The position numbers and the translations under genes were made by a program. This document shows positions 7,617-16,576 of a DNA stretch of 64,000 nt, in pieces. Position 1 is the stretch's first letter. Each line of letters starts with the position of its first letter. The notes below the pieces were generated by a model that searched no databases, was not told the origin of the DNA, and was given only the letters and a program-made list of their open reading frames with translations. The stretch is from Meiothermus sp. CFH 77666 (GTDB lineage Bacteria > Deinococcota > Deinococci > Deinococcales > Thermaceae). The DNA lies in contig NZ_JAGDFV010000018.1 of the NCBI RefSeq assembly GCF_017497985.1, positions 1 through 64,000 of the forward strand, in the 5' to 3' direction.

Positions 7617-8726
7617 TTAAACGCTTCCCTGGGCCTGTTGCGCGGTCTCTTTCCACACCGCCCGCAGCTTGCGCCAGACGGTAAAACCCAGCAACGATGC
7701 GGTACCGATGGCGGTTATCGCAATAACTGCAAAACCAACCCCTTGAACCCACATTGCGACCAGGTTCAGGCCCAGCGTAACGATCCATAGGGTTACGGTG
7801 GTACGGCGCTGGGAGAAGCCCCTGGCCAGGAGCCGGTGGTGGATGTGGTCTTTACCAGGGGTAGACATGGGGTTTTGCCGCTTGAGCAGGCGGCGGATAA
7901 ACACCTGCGAAGTGTCCAGAATGGGCAGCAGCAAGAACAGAGCGGTAGGAACCAGCGAAAAAACCGTTGTGACCTTGAGGCTGCCCAACAGAGCGGTGGC
8001 GGCCAGCACATAGCCGAAGAAATAGGCGCCGGCATCCCCCATGATGATTTTGGAAGGGAAGAAGTTGTGCCGCAAAAAGCCGAGCGCAGCCCCCGAAAGC
8101 GCGGCCAGCACCAGGGTGGCCGCAACCCACTGGGGGTTCTGGGCCGAAACCGCCAGCAGGCTCATGGCCGTAATGAAGGCGATACCCCCGGCCAGGCCAT
8201 CAACCCCATCCATCAGGTTGACCGCATTGGTAATGCCCACCACCCAGGCAATGGTCAGTACCGTTCCCCAAAAGGGATCCAGAGCGGTGCCGAAGGCGGC
8301 GTGAAAGCGAATATCCACCGCTACTAGAAGCAGAGCTGCCAGCAACTGCACCAACAGCCGAAATAGCGGCGGTAAGCCAAACTGGTCGTCCACAAAACCC
8401 ACCAGCACCAGAATGGCTCCCCCCAACAGAATGGCGAGCACCTGTACCTGGACTTCCTGAATCAGAATGGGGCGCAGGGCGGTGGCCACCACCAGGGCGG
8501 CCACCACGCCGGCAAAAATAGCCAGCCCTCCAGCATTGGGCAGGGGTTCCTTGTTCAAGCGGCGGGCGTTGGGCTGATCGGCCCAACCTACTTTGAGGGC
8601 AAACTGCCGCACCCTGGGCATAAAACGCCAGGTGACCGTCCAGGCCACCAGAAAGGTGAAGACCACAATCAGCCAGCCCGAGCCGGTGGGGTTGGCGATG
8701 CCGATAGATTTGAGAAACTCAACCAT
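7617..8726 (-). CDS. Polyprenyl-phosphate sugar-1-phosphate transferase (WecA/TagO/MraY superfamily)
   Basis: 369 aa with about ten transmembrane helices. Family motifs are present: [10 protein letters not shown] near residues 111-120, [16 protein letters not shown] near 166-181, [10 protein letters not shown], and [14 protein letters not shown]. The HIHH-type motif marks the WecA/TagO branch rather than MraY, so the enzyme probably transfers N-acetylglucosamine-1-phosphate (or a relative) onto undecaprenyl phosphate, starting synthesis of a surface polysaccharide or secondary cell-wall polymer at the cytoplasmic face. It is monocistronic. Which sugar is used cannot be decided from sequence alone. 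Confidence 0.88.
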   Translation of the reverse strand: MVEFLKSIGIANPTGSGWLIVVFTFLVAWTVTWRFMPRVRQFALKVGWADQPNARRLNKEPLPNAGGLAIFAGVVAALVVATALRPILIQEVQVQVLAILLGGAILVLVGFVDDQFGLPPLFRLLVQLLAALLLVAVDIRFHAAFGTALDPFWGTVLTIAWVVGITNAVNLMDGVDGLAGGIAFITAMSLLAVSAQNPQWVAATLVLAALSGAALGFLRHNFFPSKIIMGDAGAYFFGYVLAATALLGSLKVTTVFSLVPTALFLLLPILDTSQVFIRRLLKRQNPMSTPGKDHIHHRLLARGFSQRRTTVTLWIVTLGLNLVAMWVQGVGFAVIAITAIGTASLLGFTVWRKLRAVWKETAQQAQGSV

Positions 8727-8947
8727 ACCCTGAACCGCTCTAGCTTATAGCGAATGGGTGAGGAATTGTGCAGGCGGGCTTTCACCGTGGGGGGGCAGTC
8801 CGGTTGAACCGATTGGGGGATTGGTGCAAAACCGAAAGCCAAACGCTTTGCAGACAGGAGCCATCTAACCAATCACGAAAACCAAAACAGCAGAGATGCC
8901 AACTTTAGGCTTTCAGCCTAAGCAACAGGGGCTAGAAAGCGTCCGAC

Positions 8948-9574
8948 TCACTTGGTTCCATAGATTCTGTCGCCTGCATCGCCCAGACCCGGCACGATGT
9001 AGCCGTGGTTGTTGAGATGGCTGTCCACAGCCGCTACCACAATTTCTACATCGGGGTGTGCCTCCTGTACCCGCCTGATGCCCTCTGGGGCGGCGATGAT
9101 GCTCATCAGTTTGATGTGGTGAGCGCCTTTGGCTTTCAGGATCGAGAGGGCATGCACAGCGCTGCCTGCAGTGGCCAGCATGGGGTCGGTGAGGAAGACC
9201 CTGCGCTCGGCAATATCGGCAGGGAGTTTGCAGTAATACTCCACCGGGTTGAGGGTCTGTGGGTCGCGGTAGAGCCCGATGTGCCCCACTTTGGCAGCGG
9301 GCACCAGCTTGAGGATGCCATCTACCATAATTAACCCGGCCCGCAAAATGGCTACTACCGCCAGTTTCTTGCCCGAGAGCATGTGGGCGGTCATGGTGGT
9401 GAGGGGGGTTTCGATGGTGACGGGGTCGAGCTCGAGGTCGCGCATGGCCTCGTAGGCCATGAGCATGGTGACTTCTTCCATCAGCTCGCGGAACTCTTTG
9501 TTGCCGGTATTTTTATCCCGAATGATGGCCAGCTTGTGCTGAACCAGGGGGTGGTCTACCACGGTCACCTTCAT
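8948..9574 (-). CDS. upp: Uracil phosphoribosyltransferase
   Basis: 208 aa from the chosen start. [20 protein letters not shown] is the canonical N-terminus of Upp, whereas the longer open frame back to 9646 adds 24 residues with no family support. Conserved blocks: [14 protein letters not shown], the PRPP-binding segment [20 protein letters not shown] and the C-terminal [14 protein letters not shown]. It salvages uracil to UMP with PRPP in the cytoplasm. No Shine-Dalgarno sequence is obvious at 9574, in keeping with leaderless starts elsewhere in the window. Confidence 0.93.
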   Translation of the reverse strand: MKVTVVDHPLVQHKLAIIRDKNTGNKEFRELMEEVTMLMAYEAMRDLELDPVTIETPLTTMTAHMLSGKKLAVVAILRAGLIMVDGILKLVPAAKVGHIGLYRDPQTLNPVEYYCKLPADIAERRVFLTDPMLATAGSAVHALSILKAKGAHHIKLMSIIAAPEGIRRVQEAHPDVEIVVAAVDSHLNNHGYIVPGLGDAGDRIYGTK

Positions 9575-9704
9575 GTTGGCTGAATCGTAACACCGGAATG
9601 TAGGGGAGAGCAAATGACCGCCGAGGCACGCTTGTGGAGTGGTCATGGGCTAGCCAATGGCGGCGAGGCATTGAGCCTTCGGCCTTAGGCTTTCAGCATT
9701 CCTA

Positions 9705-10568
9705 TCAGGCTAAGTCCGGGCTATAGTTTTGGTAGAAACGCAAAGCCTTGGGCATTTTGTCGGCTACAGCGGCCTCGAAACCCGTGGGTTCTTTGGTGCG
9801 GAACCAGTGCATGTCGTGCAGGTAGGTGAGGGGTACCCAGAAGCGCAGGCGGCGCCAGAGTGCTTTGGGCTCGGGGTAGCCCTGCACGATGCTTTGCAAG
9901 GCGGCCAGGGCTTTGTCCTCGCCCAGCAGAACCAGCGTGCCGGTGGTCAGGATGGCCAGGTCGCGGGCGGGGTCGTCGGGCTGGGCCCGCACCCAGTCCA
10001 CCACCAGGGCTGCGGGCACGCCCTGGGCTTGAGGGTGCTTCAAGAGGATGTTACCGGCGTGGGGGTCGCGATGGCAGAAAGCCTGAGGGGTTCCGGCGAC
10101 TTCTTCTATATGTTGCCGCAGCCAACCCACCAACTGCTGGGCCTCAGGGAGGTCGTGCAGGGTGCCGCCAAACTGGTTGAGGCGGTCTTGCAGGCGGGAT
10201 CGGCTCACCACACCGGGCTCCTGGATGGAGTGCAGGCGCACAAAGAATCGGGCTAACTCCTCCAGGGCGGCCTGACTAAAACGTTCGGGGGTGAAGTTGG
10301 CCCCAGGATAACGCTTGGTGACCAGAATGCCGTGCTGGTTGAGCGTGTAGGCCTCCACCACCCACTCGCCCAGCCCCGCTTTGGTCATGTTGAGGGCTTC
10401 CAGACGGGCGGCGTAGATGCCGCCGGGTTCTGTGGTTTGGGGTGGGTAGACCTTGAACACCAGGCCATCGCCCGCGAAGGTACGGGCTTCCGCCCCACCT
10501 ACAAGGGGGGTGAGGGGCATCTGGTAGCGGGCCTCGAGGGCCGGAAGAATCTCCACCTTGCACAGCAT
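9705..10568 (-). CDS. Aminoglycoside-phosphotransferase-like kinase (APH superfamily)
   Basis: 287 aa with a protein-kinase-like fold: Lys in GLVFKVYPP, catalytic loop FCHRDPHAGNILL (HxDxxxxN) and a metal-binding Asp in VVDWVRAQPDDPARDLA. These are the hallmarks of the APH/choline kinase/fructosamine kinase group, which phosphorylate small hydroxylated molecules with ATP. The substrate is unknown and resistance should not be assumed. It lies 12 bp downstream of the MFS exporter gene on the same strand, so both are probably co-transcribed, a pairing compatible with handling of a toxic or signalling small molecule. Confidence 0.78.
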   Translation of the reverse strand: MLCKVEILPALEARYQMPLTPLVGGAEARTFAGDGLVFKVYPPQTTEPGGIYAARLEALNMTKAGLGEWVVEAYTLNQHGILVTKRYPGANFTPERFSQAALEELARFFVRLHSIQEPGVVSRSRLQDRLNQFGGTLHDLPEAQQLVGWLRQHIEEVAGTPQAFCHRDPHAGNILLKHPQAQGVPAALVVDWVRAQPDDPARDLAILTTGTLVLLGEDKALAALQSIVQGYPEPKALWRRLRFWVPLTYLHDMHWFRTKEPTGFEAAVADKMPKALRFYQNYSPDLA

Positions 10569-10580
10569 ACCCAGGCCGGG

Positions 10581-11828
10581 TCAGTCCGAGGCCACCTGGG
10601 GGGTGGGCACGGGCGGCTCCACTTTAGGGGCTGGCGCAGGAGCCAGCACTCTGGGCCAAGGAAAGCGGATCATGACCAGGGCAGCCGTCAGGGTGAGCAG
10701 ACCCATCACGGCCACGCCCCAGCGGGCCCCCAGGGCATCGATCAGAAAGCCTGAAAGATAGGCCCCCAGCGGCCCGGAGCCCAGCAAGACCATTGAGTAC
10801 ACCGACATCACCCGGCCCCGGATGCGGTCGGGTGCAATGAGCTGGACGGTGGTGTTGGAGTTGAGCATGGTGGTGATCATGCCCAGCCCGCCGACGCCCA
10901 GCGCCACCGCGACCCAAAGGGTGGGGAGGGGCAGGGCCAGGGTCATGAGAGATAATCCCAGAATCATGCTGCCCAACACAGCCCGTATGGGACGGGCCCT
11001 GGAAGCGATGGCCTGCACCAGGGCGGCCACGATGGAGCCGAGCCCCACCGCCGACATCAAGAAGCCGAACCCCTGCGCGTCGAGGCCGAGCTCGAGCCTC
11101 GCATAGGAAGGCACGATGGTCTGAAAGTTCATGCCCAGCAAACTGGTCAGCCCCACCAAGATCACCACCTGCCGCACCAGCGCATGCCCCCAGACAAAGC
11201 GCAAGCCCTCGAGGGCATCCTCCACAACCCCGCTGTGCTGTGGTTTTATCTTGCTGTCCGGTGTGATGAACAAGACCCCAATCAGCGGAATAAAGGAAAG
11301 TGCGTTGGCCAGATAACTCCAGGAGAGGCCAAAACCCGCAATGAGCAGCCCGGCCAGAGCGGGCCCCACGAGCCTCGAGGTGTTGAAGCCAAATGAGTTC
11401 AGGGCTATTGCGCCCGGATAGCGCTCCTTACCTGCTAGTTCCACAGTAAACGCTTGTCGCACCGGCAAATCTAATGAGTTGAATAGACCGTACAGGAAAG
11501 CGAACACCAGGACGTATTCGTAGCGCACCAACCCGGTCACGATCAGGGCAAACATGCCAAAAGCCAGCACCGCCATGCCGCCCTGGGTGATGAAGAGCAG
11601 GTTGCGTCGGCTGTAGCGATCCGAGAGCACCCCTGCAGGAATGGAGAACAGGAGTGAGGGCAAAAACTGCAAGGCGACCACCAGGCCCAGCCGCTCCGCG
11701 CTGCCGGTTAGTTCCAGCACCAGCCAACCCTGGGTTGCGGCTTGCATCCAGGTTCCTAGTTGCGAAAGAAACAGGGCAATCCAGTAGGTTCGATATTTGG
11801 GGTCGCGTAATAAGGCTAGCGCCAGCAC
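10581..11828 (-). CDS. Major facilitator superfamily exporter (MFS_3/EntS-like)
   Basis: 415 aa with about twelve transmembrane helices and the MFS loop motif GVLSDRYSRRNLL after helix 2. Start FRDPKYRTYWIALFLSQLGTWMQ-like, central FVWGHALVRQVVIL and repeated RPIRAVLGSM-type loops place it in the EntS/MFS_3 exporters. It ends in a cytoplasmic Pro-rich tail (APAPAPKVEPPVPTP). It is the first gene of a probable operon with the APH-like kinase. A perfect TetR-style palindrome lies 18-39 bp before its ATG, so ligand-controlled repression is likely. No tetR gene is adjacent. Confidence 0.85.
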   Translation of the reverse strand: MLALALLRDPKYRTYWIALFLSQLGTWMQAATQGWLVLELTGSAERLGLVVALQFLPSLLFSIPAGVLSDRYSRRNLLFITQGGMAVLAFGMFALIVTGLVRYEYVLVFAFLYGLFNSLDLPVRQAFTVELAGKERYPGAIALNSFGFNTSRLVGPALAGLLIAGFGLSWSYLANALSFIPLIGVLFITPDSKIKPQHSGVVEDALEGLRFVWGHALVRQVVILVGLTSLLGMNFQTIVPSYARLELGLDAQGFGFLMSAVGLGSIVAALVQAIASRARPIRAVLGSMILGLSLMTLALPLPTLWVAVALGVGGLGMITTMLNSNTTVQLIAPDRIRGRVMSVYSMVLLGSGPLGAYLSGFLIDALGARWGVAVMGLLTLTAALVMIRFPWPRVLAPAPAPKVEPPVPTPQVASD

Positions 11829-11845
11829 AGACCCATCATACCCCT

Positions 11846-11867
11846 AAACTGACCGGCGGGTCAGTTT
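11846..11867. promoter_or_regulatory. TetR-type operator palindrome upstream of the MFS gene
   Basis: Perfect inverted repeat with arms AAACTGACC and GGTCAGTTT separated by GGCG. The centre and arm sequence resemble AcrR/TetR-family operators. It sits immediately upstream of the minus-strand MFS start (11828), where it would overlap the promoter. Confidence 0.6.
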
Positions 11868-11880
11868 GTTTGCGCCGAAT

Positions 11881-12045
11881 CAGGCTTTTATCGTTTTCCC
11901 CTTTCCCTCTCCCCTTGCGGGAGAGGGTGGCGACAGCGCCGGCTGGTAAGGTGCTCCTTTTGCCAAATGAAACAATTCTGCCGGTAACCGCTGTCGCCGG
12001 GTGAGGGGTTGAAACAACGATGCCCGAGCAAATGATAAGAGCCTG
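11881..12045. mobile_element. 165-bp MITE (family 2), copy 1, with 9-bp target duplication
   Basis: Starts CAGGCTTTTATCGTTT; its right end reads CAGGCTCTTATCATTT on the other strand, giving a 16-bp terminal inverted repeat with two mismatches. GCGCCGAAT occurs on both sides (11872-11880 and 12046-12054), a 9-bp target-site duplication. It contains the hairpin CCCTCTCCCC/GGGAGAGGG and the dyad CGACAGCG/CGCTGTCG. A copy of identical length lies inverted at 32742-32906. The rest of 12055-12241 shows no gene. Confidence 0.85.
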
Positions 12046-12241
12046 GCGCCGAATGAACTGGGGTAGCGATCCAGGGCAACCACAAAATGTACCGCTCGTC
12101 TGATGTCTGATGTATGCCCCTTGACTTGTTGTAGGTAATCTGTAAACTGTCCACAGCCGGAAGTTTAGCCTGGTTCCATCGAGCTAAAGCGATGGTTCAC
12201 AATACTTTGAATCTAAGTCCGGTTCGGAGGAGGTTCAACTG

Positions 12242-13243
12242 ATGAGACTCTCGAAGTTGCTCGTAATTTTACTGGTGCTGGTGCTGGGGACTACCCTGGC
12301 CCAGCAGCGGCCCCGGGTGGTCATTCCCACCGGTAGCACCGGAGGAGTGTTTTTCTTCTATGGGCAAGCCATTGCCAAGCTGCTGAGCGAGGCGGGTGTG
12401 GCTGATGCCACTGCCCAACAGACCGGTGGTTCCTACGACAACCTGCTGCTCCTGCGCGACCGCACCGATCCCGCTTCGCGCACCTACTACTGCGCCCTGG
12501 CCACCACCGACTCTGCGCTGGTCACCTATACCGGCGAGGAACCTCGCTTTGCCCAGCGCAAGGCCGATATGCAGCGCATCATGTTCTACATGTACCCCAG
12601 CCTGATCCACATCGTGACCACCGAAAGCTCGGGCATCAAGTTTGTGGGCGATCTGCGGGGTAAGCGGGTCTCCACGGGCCAGCCTGGCTCCTCTACCGAA
12701 AACCTGGCCCTGCTGGTGTTGAAGGGTGCGGGGGTGGATGTGCGTGAGTTTGCCAAGCGGGAGCGCCTGCCCGCTGCCGAGTCGGCCAAGGCCCTTTCCG
12801 AAGGCACCATTGATGCCTACTTCTGGGTGGGTGGGGTGCCTACCGCCAGCGTAGTGGAGCTGGCCCAGAGCCTGACCCGTAAAGGTGACCAGATTAAGCT
12901 GGTAGACTCCCCTCGTACCGGCCCTACCGCGCAACTTCTCATGAAGGAGTTTCCTGGCATTATTACTACGGGGGTGCTGCCTAAATCGGCTTACGGAACC
13001 AAGGACAACGTGTTTGCGCTGTTTACCGGCAATGTGTTCCTTTGCCCGGCCTCCATGCCCGATGACCTGGCCGCGGCCATCATGAAGGCTGTATTCAGCA
13101 ACTTGCAAACCCTGGTCACTGCCACTGCTGCCGCTCGCGATACCACCATCAAAAACACTGTTGATCTGGTAAACCAGAAAATGGTAATTCCTTTCCATCC
13201 AGGTGCTTTGCGTTATCTGCGCGAGATCGGTGCTATCCGATAA
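12242..13243 (+). CDS. TRAP transporter solute-binding protein, TAXI family
   Basis: 333 aa with a signal peptide (residues 1-20, LGTTLAQ). VVIPTGSTGGVFFFYGQAIAKLL at the start of the mature protein and the VDAYFWVGG-like segment (TIDAYFWVGGVPTASVVEL) are TAXI signatures. It binds solute in the periplasm for the large TRAP permease encoded downstream. A TAXI protein from Thermus thermophilus was crystallised with glutamate or glutamine, so an amino-acid substrate is plausible, and gdhA/gdhB lie about 12 kb away. A strong GGAGGAGG ribosome-binding site precedes the ATG. A terminator follows, so receptor and permease may be transcribed separately. Confidence 0.92.
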   Translation: MRLSKLLVILLVLVLGTTLAQQRPRVVIPTGSTGGVFFFYGQAIAKLLSEAGVADATAQQTGGSYDNLLLLRDRTDPASRTYYCALATTDSALVTYTGEEPRFAQRKADMQRIMFYMYPSLIHIVTTESSGIKFVGDLRGKRVSTGQPGSSTENLALLVLKGAGVDVREFAKRERLPAAESAKALSEGTIDAYFWVGGVPTASVVELAQSLTRKGDQIKLVDSPRTGPTAQLLMKEFPGIITTGVLPKSAYGTKDNVFALFTGNVFLCPASMPDDLAAAIMKAVFSNLQTLVTATAAARDTTIKNTVDLVNQKMVIPFHPGALRYLREIGAIR

Positions 13244-13259
13244 GGCTTGAAACCATACC

Positions 13260-13292
13260 GGCTCCCTCAAGACCTTTGGGGGAGCCTTTCCC
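13260..13292 (+). terminator. Rho-independent terminator after the TAXI gene
   Basis: Stem GGCTCCC (13260-13266) with GGGAGCC (13280-13286), followed by TTTCCC, 17 bp after the stop codon. Confidence 0.65.
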
Positions 13293-13519
13293 TGACTCAA
13301 ATCACAACCCGATGGCGGAACCCTTACAGCTTCTTATCCAGATTCGCCTTGTTTCTTGCGGAACTGTGACGAGCCAACCCGACCGGCGAGCGACGCTTTT
13401 TTCGCTGGCTGCCAGGAAAGGGTTTGTTCCAGGTTTCAAAAAGACAGTCTCTAGTGGTCTGATAACAAAGTATTTGAGATGGCTTGAATAAACCCAACTC
13501 CTGCCCTTGACTTCCTATG

Positions 13520-13634
13520 GTCATTCCGAGGCGAATGCGGTGCAACGAGGAATCCCGTACTGCAGAGGAATGGTGAATACAGTGGACTGAGGCACAACGG
13601 ATTCCTCACTCCGCTTCGCTGCGTTCAGAATGAC
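13520..13634. repeat. GTCATTCC-type inverted-repeat element between the TRAP genes
   Basis: Ends GTCATTCCGAGG and TCAGAATGAC are inverted relative to each other, with internal GAGGAATCC/GGATTCCTC dyad and CTCCGCTTCGCTGCG. A second copy lies at 54886-55000. It sits in the 599-bp gap between the TAXI receptor and its permease. The remainder of the gap (13293-13519 and 13635-13842) shows no gene. Confidence 0.65.
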
Positions 13635-13842
13635 AAGAAAATAAAGTTACCGGAGCACCAGGTTTTGAAAACTGTCTTCTGAATCCGGCATTACACTGAG
13701 CTGCTTGCAAGAGACTGCTTCCTGTACAAGCTTTGTTCGAACTGGATAGACAAGCACATCGAATAAACTCGTTGTGTATTCTAAAAACAGTGACAGAAGC
13801 AGCGATATAATCTCGGTCAAAATCAGTTTTTTGGGAGGTGAC

Positions 13843-16206
13843 ATGGAAATACCTCAAGATAGTACGGGCAGAACCACCCTGATGGGGCGCGTCATCTGGG
13901 TTATTCTGCTAGTTGCAGCGCTTTTTAGCTTGTATCTGGTGGTTCACCCTTTTACCCCGCTGAGCCGCCTGGATATCAGCATCCTCGACCAGGTACAGCT
14001 ACGCCGGGCTACTCATGTTTTGCTGCTCTTGGTAGCAGGGTATCTGATTACCTCTCGTCTTCCCGCTGCCAGGCGCACGGTGGGTTCATGGGTTTTTGCG
14101 GCCCTCACCCTGCCTTTTCTCTACACCTTCTGGGTGCCCAATGTGCCGGGAGTGGACATCCCGCTGGCGGGTAAGCTAATGGGAACCCTAGCCTGGGCAC
14201 TGGCGGTGCTGCCGGTTTTGTTGCCGCAGATACGCCGCTATACCGATATTCTCGCGGCACTGCTGGCCATTGCGCCCTGGGCCTACCAGGTGCGCTATTA
14301 CGAAGAGCTGGTCAACCGGGCAGTCATTCCGGCTGGCTGGGATATGGCCATGTCCTTCACCATCATTATTCTGGTGCTGGGACTGGTCTCTCGCTTGCTG
14401 GGTCCCATCATGCCCTCGTTGGTACTCATTTTCCTGGCCTACAACATGTATGGCCAGTATGTGCCGGGCACGTTTCGTGGGGCGAAAAACGGCATTGATC
14501 TGATCCTGGGCAAGACCTACAACGAAACCGAGGCCGGTATCTATGGCCTCATCACCGGGGTATCGGCCAAGTACCTGGTCTACTTCACCATCCTCTCAGG
14601 GCTGATTGGTGCGCTGGGGCTGGGGCGGGTAGTGGCCAATATTGCTCTGGCAATGGTGGGTCGCACCCCGCAAACCCCTGGCCGGGTAACCGGTATTGCT
14701 TCGGTCTTCATGGGCATGTTCAGTGGCTCGGGGGCAGCCGACACCCAGTTTGTGGCTACCCTGACCAAGCCGCTCTACGAAAAAGCCAACTACGACAAGA
14801 TGATCGCTGCGGGGCTGGTCGCCACGGCTGGTACCATTGCGCTCATTACCCCCCCGGTGCTGGGCTCAATTGCCTTCGTGATGGTGGAAATTTTGCAGAT
14901 TAGCTATTTGTGGGTGATCATCATGGCGATTGGGCCCATGCTTTTGTACCTGGCGAGTATCCTTACTTTCAACGAATTCTATGCGCGTAAGGCCAAGTTG
15001 CCACCAGTCGGTGCGGATATCGAACTGGGATATCGGTATGCCCTTCGCTACAGCACTATCTTTATCCCTATTGTCCTGATTGTGGTGATGCTCTTTTTGG
15101 GCACCGAGGTTTCGACGGCTGTGTACCTAGCTTCCCTAGCCTTTATTCTGATCTGCTACCTTGACCCCACGCTAAGACCTGCACCCCTGGCCGAGGCCAT
15201 GCGGAGTCCGGCCTACAAGGTGGGGCTGCCCCTAGGCATCGGGCTGGCCCTGGGGGGCGCTTTTCTGCCGGTGCTGGCAGGCTGGGATCTGGGTAAAATA
15301 CCGGTTTTGCCCGTGACGCTAGCGGTGCTGGGGCTTTTGCTGGGCACCTTTGTTTACCCGACCCTGGCCAGCGGCAAGGTGCGCGGGACCATTGAACCGA
15401 TTGCGCTGGGCCTGGCCGAGGGATTCCGTCAACTGATTCCCATTGGTTCAGCAATTGTGGCGGCAAACCTGATTTTCGGCATGATGGTGATTACCGGCCT
15501 GCCTTCCAAGTTCTCGATATTCCTCGGGCAGGTTTCCGGAGAAAGCCTGTTGCTTGCGACCCTGGTCACGGCTGTCTTCAGCCTGATTCTGGGCATGGGG
15601 GTGCCGCCGACGGCGACCTATGTGCTGACCGCCTCGCTGACGGCTCCAGCGATTATCAAGATTGCAGCAGCCAACTTCCAGGGGTATGGCCTCGAGCCCC
15701 AGCAGGCGGTGCTGGCTGCAACCCTGGCTACCCACATGTTCCTCTTCTACTACGCGGTGCTGGCCGACGTGACCCCGCCGGTGGCGCTCTCGGGCTACGC
15801 AGCGGCCTCGGTGTTCAAAACCAACCCCATTCTTACGGGGGTTTATGCGGCGCGGGTGGCGCTGGCCAAGTACATTATCGGCTTCTTCTTCCTGCTCTCC
15901 TTTACCGGAACCGGCCTGCTGATTCTGCCGATTGTGCAGAACGTGCCGGGCATTGAGGGCTGGTTCATCATCCTCGAGCGCTTCTTCTTCACGGGTACAG
16001 CCATCGTCTTCCTGGCCGCCGCCACGGTGGGGTACACCCGTCGGCCCCTGCAACGCTGGGAAAGCTGGGTGATGGGTTTGCTGGCAATCGCTCTGTTCTA
16101 CCCCTATCCCAACCTCTGGATGCCCTTCATTCCCTTCGTGCTGGGACTGCTCTTCTTCCTGCGCGGAGAAAGCACCAAAACACCCCAGCCCCAGGCGGCG
16201 GACTAG
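13843..16206 (+). CDS. TRAP transporter fused permease (4TM plus 12TM), TAXI-associated
   Basis: 787 aa from the ATG at 13843, which has a good GGGAGGTG ribosome-binding site 5 nt upstream; the open frame extends 23 codons further back but without such a site. About 16-18 transmembrane segments: the small DctQ-like portion at the N-terminus is fused to the large DctM-like domain (GMFSGSGAADTQFVATLTKPLYEKANYD and GMGVPPTATYVLTASL are family blocks). It uses a sodium or proton gradient to import the solute captured by the TAXI protein. The two genes are 600 bp apart, unusually far, separated by a terminator and a repeat. Confidence 0.92.
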   Translation: MEIPQDSTGRTTLMGRVIWVILLVAALFSLYLVVHPFTPLSRLDISILDQVQLRRATHVLLLLVAGYLITSRLPAARRTVGSWVFAALTLPFLYTFWVPNVPGVDIPLAGKLMGTLAWALAVLPVLLPQIRRYTDILAALLAIAPWAYQVRYYEELVNRAVIPAGWDMAMSFTIIILVLGLVSRLLGPIMPSLVLIFLAYNMYGQYVPGTFRGAKNGIDLILGKTYNETEAGIYGLITGVSAKYLVYFTILSGLIGALGLGRVVANIALAMVGRTPQTPGRVTGIASVFMGMFSGSGAADTQFVATLTKPLYEKANYDKMIAAGLVATAGTIALITPPVLGSIAFVMVEILQISYLWVIIMAIGPMLLYLASILTFNEFYARKAKLPPVGADIELGYRYALRYSTIFIPIVLIVVMLFLGTEVSTAVYLASLAFILICYLDPTLRPAPLAEAMRSPAYKVGLPLGIGLALGGAFLPVLAGWDLGKIPVLPVTLAVLGLLLGTFVYPTLASGKVRGTIEPIALGLAEGFRQLIPIGSAIVAANLIFGMMVITGLPSKFSIFLGQVSGESLLLATLVTAVFSLILGMGVPPTATYVLTASLTAPAIIKIAAANFQGYGLEPQQAVLAATLATHMFLFYYAVLADVTPPVALSGYAAASVFKTNPILTGVYAARVALAKYIIGFFFLLSFTGTGLLILPIVQNVPGIEGWFIILERFFFTGTAIVFLAAATVGYTRRPLQRWESWVMGLLAIALFYPYPNLWMPFIPFVLGLLFFLRGESTKTPQPQAAD

Positions 16207-16227
16207 CGTTGGGTGAGGCAAGCTTTT

Positions 16228-16331
16228 AGAGCACTCTGCACAAAAATCGAGCCATTCGCGATTAAGAACCCCTTGTCCTGGACAGAACACTGGCCGCCTG
16301 GGTGGGCGGCCACGTCTGTGAAGGGCGCTGT
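16228..16331. repeat. 104-bp inverted-repeat element (family F), copy 1
   Basis: Left end AGAGCACTCTGCACA and right end TGTGAAGGGCGCTGT are imperfect inverted repeats. Inside are ATCGAGCCATTCGCG, TTGTCCTGGACAGAAC and the hairpin TGGCCGCC/GGCGGCCA. Related copies: 34450-34509 (ends only), 47196-47375 (interrupted) and 54714-54818. Located in the 370-bp gap after the TRAP permease. Confidence 0.65.
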
Positions 16332-16373
16332 AACAACTTTAGGCGTAGAACCAACTTTTAACGGCGCATGAGG

Positions 16374-16425
16374 TAGGGGCGGAGTGGGAGGTGGGTGGTG
16401 GGTCTTAAACACCTACCCCCCAGAT
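16374..16425. repeat. GTAGGGG/CCTACCCCC hairpin repeat, copy 2
   Basis: GAGGTAGGGGCGGAG... against ACACCTACCCCCCAG, loop around GGGTCTTAAAC. Same family as 3238-3302, 24815-24880 and 38794-38874. Nothing else is seen in 16426-16576 apart from a degenerate AAGCCTTTGGCTTTGAGC motif. Confidence 0.5.
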
Positions 16426-16576
16426 CCACGGTATACGATGTGCTCAGGTAAAAGCGGTATTGCACACACCTTGTAAAGCCTTTGGCTTTGAGCTTTCGGC
16501 CCTGGAGGTGTCGCCGGGTGAGGTAAGAACGCCCCTCAAAAAACTATCCTGGTAAGTTCGGTATTAGAATGAGCAG

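Noticed and set aside
9575-9646. Upstream extension of upp
   Set aside because: Adds 24 residues that no Upp has; the canonical N-terminus starts at 9574.
12269-13300. 343-residue frame antisense to the TAXI gene
   Set aside because: Shadow frame; the plus-strand protein has a signal peptide and clear TAXI motifs.
15448-16290. 280-residue antisense frame over the TRAP permease
   Set aside because: Charged, His/Gln-rich shadow of transmembrane codons; no family resemblance.
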